The notes under the pieces were generated by a model. The model was not told the origin of the DNA. It saw only the letters and a program-made list of their open reading frames with translations, and ran no database searches. This document shows positions 16,182 to 19,258 of a stretch of DNA of 19,258 nucleotides, piece after piece. The DNA comes from Desulfobacteraceae bacterium. Its GTDB lineage: Bacteria > Desulfobacterota > Desulfobacteria > Desulfobacterales > Desulfobacteraceae. The translations under genes and the position numbers were made by a program. The stretch's first letter is position 1. Each line of letters opens with the position of its first letter. The DNA is taken from positions 1 to 19,258 of the forward strand of contig WFQS01000319.1 of NCBI GenBank assembly GCA_015486915.1. The letters run 5' to 3'.

Positions 16182-17210
16182 TTATCCACCTATTTTTGAC
16201 ATCTGTGATTCCACATGGGCTGTTGAATTTTTTTCAAGGTGGTGGGATAATGGCTTGTTGATTATTACTTCCCGTATAATTTCCTTTAATTCTTCATCTG
16301 ATGCACCGTTTCTCAAATGTTTTAAAATATCTTTTTCGTATTTATTTAAAAGGCAAGGTCTCAGCATTCCTGTGGATGTGAGTCTGAGTCTGTTGCATTC
16401 TTTGCAGAAATGGGAACTTACAGGAGATATAAATCCTATTTCTCCAATTCCGCCTTTTATTTTAAATCTTTTTGCCGGTCCGTCGTATATGCCACGTTTT
16501 ACAGGTTCAAGTGCTCCGAATTTTGATTCAATTCTTGTGCGAATTTCAGGTATAAGTATCTGCTGGCCTATGTCAACGGCTGAATTCCCCATGGGCATAT
16601 ACTCTATAAATCGGATGTGAAAAGGGTATTGCATTGAAATTGCAGCAAGATCCTCAATTTCATCATCATTTACCCCTCTTAAACTTACAGTGTTAAGCTT
16701 AATGGGATTTATGCCCTTTTTAAATGCAGCCATTATACCATTCCATACATCATTAAAACGGTCTTTTCCGGTAATTAATTTAAATTTTTCAGGTTTCAGT
16801 GTATCAAGGCTAATATTGAGTCTTTTAAGACCTGAATCCATGAGTTCATCAAGGTATTTTACAAGCAGTACTCCATTTGTTGTTATTGCAATATCCTTGA
16901 TTTCATCAATTTTTGAGAGTTCTTTTAAAAAATCCGTCAAACCATTTCTGACAAGGGGCTCTCCACCGGTTATCCTGACCTTTGTAATTCCAAGCTCCAC
17001 TGCTGCTCTTGTAATTTTCAGTATTTCCTCGTATCTTGCAATATCTTTATGCGGCAACAAAGGTATTGATCCTTTGGGTACACAGTACATGCAGGCAAGG
17101 TTGCACCTGTCAGTTAAAGAGATGCGCAGATAATTAATTTTGCGCCGGTCACTTTTAAAAGGGGTGTTCATATGATTTCCCAGGGTGTGATCAGAAGGTA
17201 AAAAAGTCAT
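16182..17210 (-). CDS. moaA: GTP 3',8-cyclase MoaA (molybdenum cofactor step 1)
   Basis: MoaA is a radical SAM enzyme that converts GTP into 3',8-cyclo-7,8-dihydro-GTP, which MoaC turns into cyclic pyranopterin for the molybdenum (or tungsten) cofactor. The 342 residues hold the SAM cluster Cys36, Cys40 and Cys43 (DRCNLACMYC), TGGEP at 81-85, the second cluster Cys269, Cys272 and Cys286 (FCKECNRLRLTSTGMLRPCL), and the C-terminal Gly-Gly tail that the enzyme needs. The ATG shares its A with the TGA stop of cobA/hemD. An internal ATG at 17171 has GGGA upstream and gives 329 residues starting MNTPFKSDRRKINYLRIS, so it may be the real start. No moaC, moaE or mobA is in the window. Confidence 0.96.
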   Translation of the reverse strand: MTFLPSDHTLGNHMNTPFKSDRRKINYLRISLTDRCNLACMYCVPKGSIPLLPHKDIARYEEILKITRAAVELGITKVRITGGEPLVRNGLTDFLKELSKIDEIKDIAITTNGVLLVKYLDELMDSGLKRLNISLDTLKPEKFKLITGKDRFNDVWNGIMAAFKKGINPIKLNTVSLRGVNDDEIEDLAAISMQYPFHIRFIEYMPMGNSAVDIGQQILIPEIRTRIESKFGALEPVKRGIYDGPAKRFKIKGGIGEIGFISPVSSHFCKECNRLRLTSTGMLRPCLLNKYEKDILKHLRNGASDEELKEIIREVIINKPLSHHLEKNSTAHVESQMSKIGG

Positions 17211-18745
17211 CAGTTCTTTGATCCTTTAAAATAATCAATAATGGAAGTTACAAGACCTGGAATTGTATAGTCCGATGCAATTATATCGGGCTGTATTCCA
17301 TGATTTGATGCGGTCTTTGCAGTGACAGGCCCGATACATGCCGAACAGGCAGTTGAAATGATACTTTGAAACTTATCTTCCGGCATAAGTGTTTTAAAAT
17401 TTTCCACGGTGGATGAACTGGTAAATGTAACCATGTCCACCTGTTTTTCTTTTAAAATCTCAGCGAATTGATTTGTATCCATTTCTTCAGGAACAGTTTC
17501 ATATGCAATGACCTCGGAAACATCAGCCCCCATTTTTTTAAGTTCATCGGGCAGGACGGATCTTGCTTTTTTTGCCCTTGGAAGAAGAATTTTCTTATTT
17601 TCAAGGGGGACTTCGGCAAAAGCTTCTGCAACGGATTCTGCCCTGTAAGTATCGGGAATTATATCACAGATGATGCCGAATTCTTTTAATTTCAGCTTTG
17701 TTGCAGGTCCTATGCAGGCAAATTTAATATGACCTAACGCCCTTACATCTTTTTTTTCATTAAACAGAGTTTCAAAGAAAAATTTTACTCCGTTAACACT
17801 TGTAAAAATTATCCAGTCAAATGAATTAATTTTTTTAACTGAGTTGACAAGATGGGAATTGTCAGCAGGGCTTACAATTTTTATAACGGGCATCTCTATA
17901 CATTCTGCACCATTTTCCCTTAAAAGGGCAACAAGATCACTTGCCTGGGCACGGGCCCTTGTAACTATAATTTTTTTCCCGAAAAGGGGAGTTTTTTCAA
18001 ACCATTTCATCTTTTGACGTAAAGAGACCACACTTCCGACAATAATGACGGCAGGAGGCTTAAGACCTGCGGCTTTTACTTTTTCAACAATATTGTCAAG
18101 GCAGCCTGTTATTGTTTCCTGTTTTGCAGTTGTTCCCCATCTTACAAGTGCGACAGGTGTGTCAGGGGCTTTTCCGTTAAGGATAAGTTTTTCTGTTATA
18201 TGGGAAAGATTTCTCACCCCCATTAGAAATACAAGGGTGTTGTCATTTTTTGCAAGTGCATCCCATTTAATGCTTGTTTCCTGTTTTAAAGGATCTTCAT
18301 GGCCAGTGATCAGGCATACCGATGATGCATGCTTTCTGTGAGTTAAAGGAATTCCCGCATAGGCTGGAGCTGCAATGGCAGATGTGACTCCAGGTATTAT
18401 TTCAAAGGGGATTTTTTTATCAATCAGCACCTCGGCCTCCTCACCACCACGGCCGAAAATAAAGGGGTCACCTCCCTTTAGCCTTGCAATAGTTAAGCCT
18501 TGTGCACCTTTTTCAGCAAGCAGGGAATTGATTTTATCCTGGGCCATTGTGTGATCGCCGCCCTTTTTACCCACATATATGATTTCTGCATTTTCCCCGG
18601 CATATTTCAAAAGAAAAGGAGAGGCAAGGTAATCGTAAACAACAACATCTGCCTTTTGTATACATTCCATTGCCTTTATGGTTAAAAGGCCAGGATCTCC
18701 GGGTCCTGCTCCGATAAGATAAACTTTACCTGTTTTTTTATTCAT
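17210..18745 (-). CDS. cobA/hemD: Fused uroporphyrinogen-III methyltransferase/synthase
   Basis: A 511-residue fusion of two tetrapyrrole enzymes. Residues 1 to about 245 are the SAM-dependent methyltransferase that converts uroporphyrinogen III into precorrin-2 (SUMT, CobA): GAGPGDPGLLTIKA (12-25), RLKGGDPFIFGRGGEE (88-103), IIPGVTSAIAAPAYAGIPLT and LVFLMGVRNL. Residues from about 255 are uroporphyrinogen-III synthase (HemD), which closes and inverts hydroxymethylbilane: IIVTRARAQASDL (259-271), FTSVNGVKFFFE (314-325), ACIGPATK, FTSSSTVENF (441-450) and IGPVTAKTASNHG (471-483). Its ATG overlaps the hemC stop as ATGA. Precorrin-2 leads to siroheme, cobalamin and, in many anaerobes, heme. The fusion is known in other bacteria. 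Confidence 0.95.
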   Translation of the reverse strand: MNKKTGKVYLIGAGPGDPGLLTIKAMECIQKADVVVYDYLASPFLLKYAGENAEIIYVGKKGGDHTMAQDKINSLLAEKGAQGLTIARLKGGDPFIFGRGGEEAEVLIDKKIPFEIIPGVTSAIAAPAYAGIPLTHRKHASSVCLITGHEDPLKQETSIKWDALAKNDNTLVFLMGVRNLSHITEKLILNGKAPDTPVALVRWGTTAKQETITGCLDNIVEKVKAAGLKPPAVIIVGSVVSLRQKMKWFEKTPLFGKKIIVTRARAQASDLVALLRENGAECIEMPVIKIVSPADNSHLVNSVKKINSFDWIIFTSVNGVKFFFETLFNEKKDVRALGHIKFACIGPATKLKLKEFGIICDIIPDTYRAESVAEAFAEVPLENKKILLPRAKKARSVLPDELKKMGADVSEVIAYETVPEEMDTNQFAEILKEKQVDMVTFTSSSTVENFKTLMPEDKFQSIISTACSACIGPVTAKTASNHGIQPDIIASDYTIPGLVTSIIDYFKGSKN

Positions 18746-19258
18746 CGTATTTCCAGATTGTTAAGTATTTGTCTGCCGCCTTTTGCAAGGAGAGAATCAG
18801 CCAGTTCAATACCGGCCTGTTCCGCAGAGTTTATATCTTTCTGTATAGTTTCTTTAATGATTTTGCTTCCGTCTTCCGAAGCAATGAGACCTGTTAAAGT
18901 GATATTTTCTTTTTTGATTTTGCCAAAACATGCAACGGGAATATGGCAGCTTCCCTCGAGACGTTTTAAAAAAGCCCTTTCCCCTTTTATTGTGATGCCT
19001 GTTTCCATGTGGTTAAGAGTTTTAAGGAGCAAGGAGGTGCCCTGGTCATTTTTTCTGGATTCAATGCACAAAGCTCCCTGGCCAACGGCGGGCAGCATTA
19101 TGTTTTCATCAAGATATTCGGTGATTTTTTCCTTCATGCCAAGGCGTATAATTCCTGCTGCAGCAAGAATTATTGCGTCAAATTCACCTGCAGAAAGTTT
19201 TCTAAGCCTTGTATCAAGGTTACCCCGTATGGATTCTGTGATTATATCAGGTCTTGCA
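18742..19258 (-). CDS. hemC: Hydroxymethylbilane synthase, partial (5' end outside)
   Basis: HemC polymerises four porphobilinogens into hydroxymethylbilane. The frame runs off the window at 19258, so 171 residues of about 310 are visible. Before the first internal Met (19137) the frame is already HemC: ESIRGNLDTRLRKLSAGEFD and AIILAAAGIIRLG. Then come MLPAVGQGALCIESR and the cofactor site LEGSCHIPVACFG, whose first Cys carries the dipyrromethane cofactor. The end overlaps the cobA/hemD start by 4 bases. The residual Met at 19137 is internal and not a start. The promoter of this operon lies outside the window. Confidence 0.96.
   Translation of the reverse strand, partial: ARPDIITESIRGNLDTRLRKLSAGEFDAIILAAAGIIRLGMKEKITEYLDENIMLPAVGQGALCIESRKNDQGTSLLLKTLNHMETGITIKGERAFLKRLEGSCHIPVACFGKIKKENITLTGLIASEDGSKIIKETIQKDINSAEQAGIELADSLLAKGGRQILNNLEIR

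Noticed and set aside
16126..16620. 164-codon + strand frame over the moaA end and the GGDEF start
   Set aside because: Antisense to moaA, whose C-terminal cluster and Gly-Gly tail are on the other strand.
16182..17210. MoaA-like enzyme as an alternative heme biosynthesis protein (AhbC/AhbD)
   Set aside because: Those radical SAM proteins occur beside tetrapyrrole genes in sulfate reducers, but the FCKECNRLRLTSTGMLRPCL cluster and the Gly-Gly tail are specific to MoaA.
1..19258. CRISPR array, insertion sequence, phage or tRNA gene
   Set aside because: No regular repeats, transposase-like frame, attachment site or tRNA-like sequence was seen; spacers are too short and gene order is intact.

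Overview
The first 15 kb is the + strand translation superoperon of a bacterium: the end of tuf, then the S10, spc and alpha ribosomal protein clusters run without interruption (rpsJ to rplQ, with secY, infA and rpoA). Every gene is recognisable by family and none is broken. The last 4 kb lies on the - strand and converges on it: the end of hemC, a fused cobA/hemD, moaA, and a GAF/DUF484-like GGDEF protein. The two transcription units meet at a strong terminator hairpin at 15101-15140. The sequence is moderately AT-rich by eye. The direct tuf-rpsJ junction, the fused uroporphyrinogen-III methyltransferase/synthase beside hemC, and the style of the proteins suggest an anaerobic deltaproteobacterium, perhaps Desulfobacterales; this is an inference from familiarity, not a search.

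Layout. 1-642: tuf, 5' end outside the window. 665-4923: rpsJ, rplC, rplD, rplW, rplB, rpsS, rplV, rpsC. 5041-11485: rplP, rpmC, rpsQ, rplN, rplX, rplE, rpsN (zinc type), rpsH, rplF, rplR, rpsE, rpmD, rplO, secY. 11546-12033: infA, rpmJ (no adk or map between secY and infA). 12046-15037: rpsM, rpsK, rpsD, rpoA, rplQ. 15101-15140: terminator. 16144-15125, 17210-16182, 18745-17210 and 19258-18742 (all -): GGDEF protein, moaA, cobA/hemD, hemC (partial).

How they work together. The + strand genes make most of the 50S and 30S proteins, EF-Tu, IF-1, the SecY channel and the RNA polymerase alpha subunit. The - strand genes make the tetrapyrrole trunk (hydroxymethylbilane, uroporphyrinogen III, precorrin-2), which leads to siroheme, cobalamin and heme, and the first step of molybdenum cofactor synthesis. 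They are translationally coupled by 4-base and 1-base overlaps, and a putative c-di-GMP signalling gene follows 37 bases later.

No clearly new system is visible; this is a core region. The points worth a second look are in the spacers: a possibly bistable leader before rpmJ with a duplicated Shine-Dalgarno 9-mer, a terminator-like hairpin between rplC and rplD, competing AT-rich helices before rpsH, and a biased use of TTG/GTG starts (only in small-subunit genes, with full AAGGAGG before all four TTG starts). No gene-free stretch exceeds 300 bases; the longest is the 155-base infA-rpmJ spacer. No tRNA, rRNA, CRISPR or mobile element was seen.
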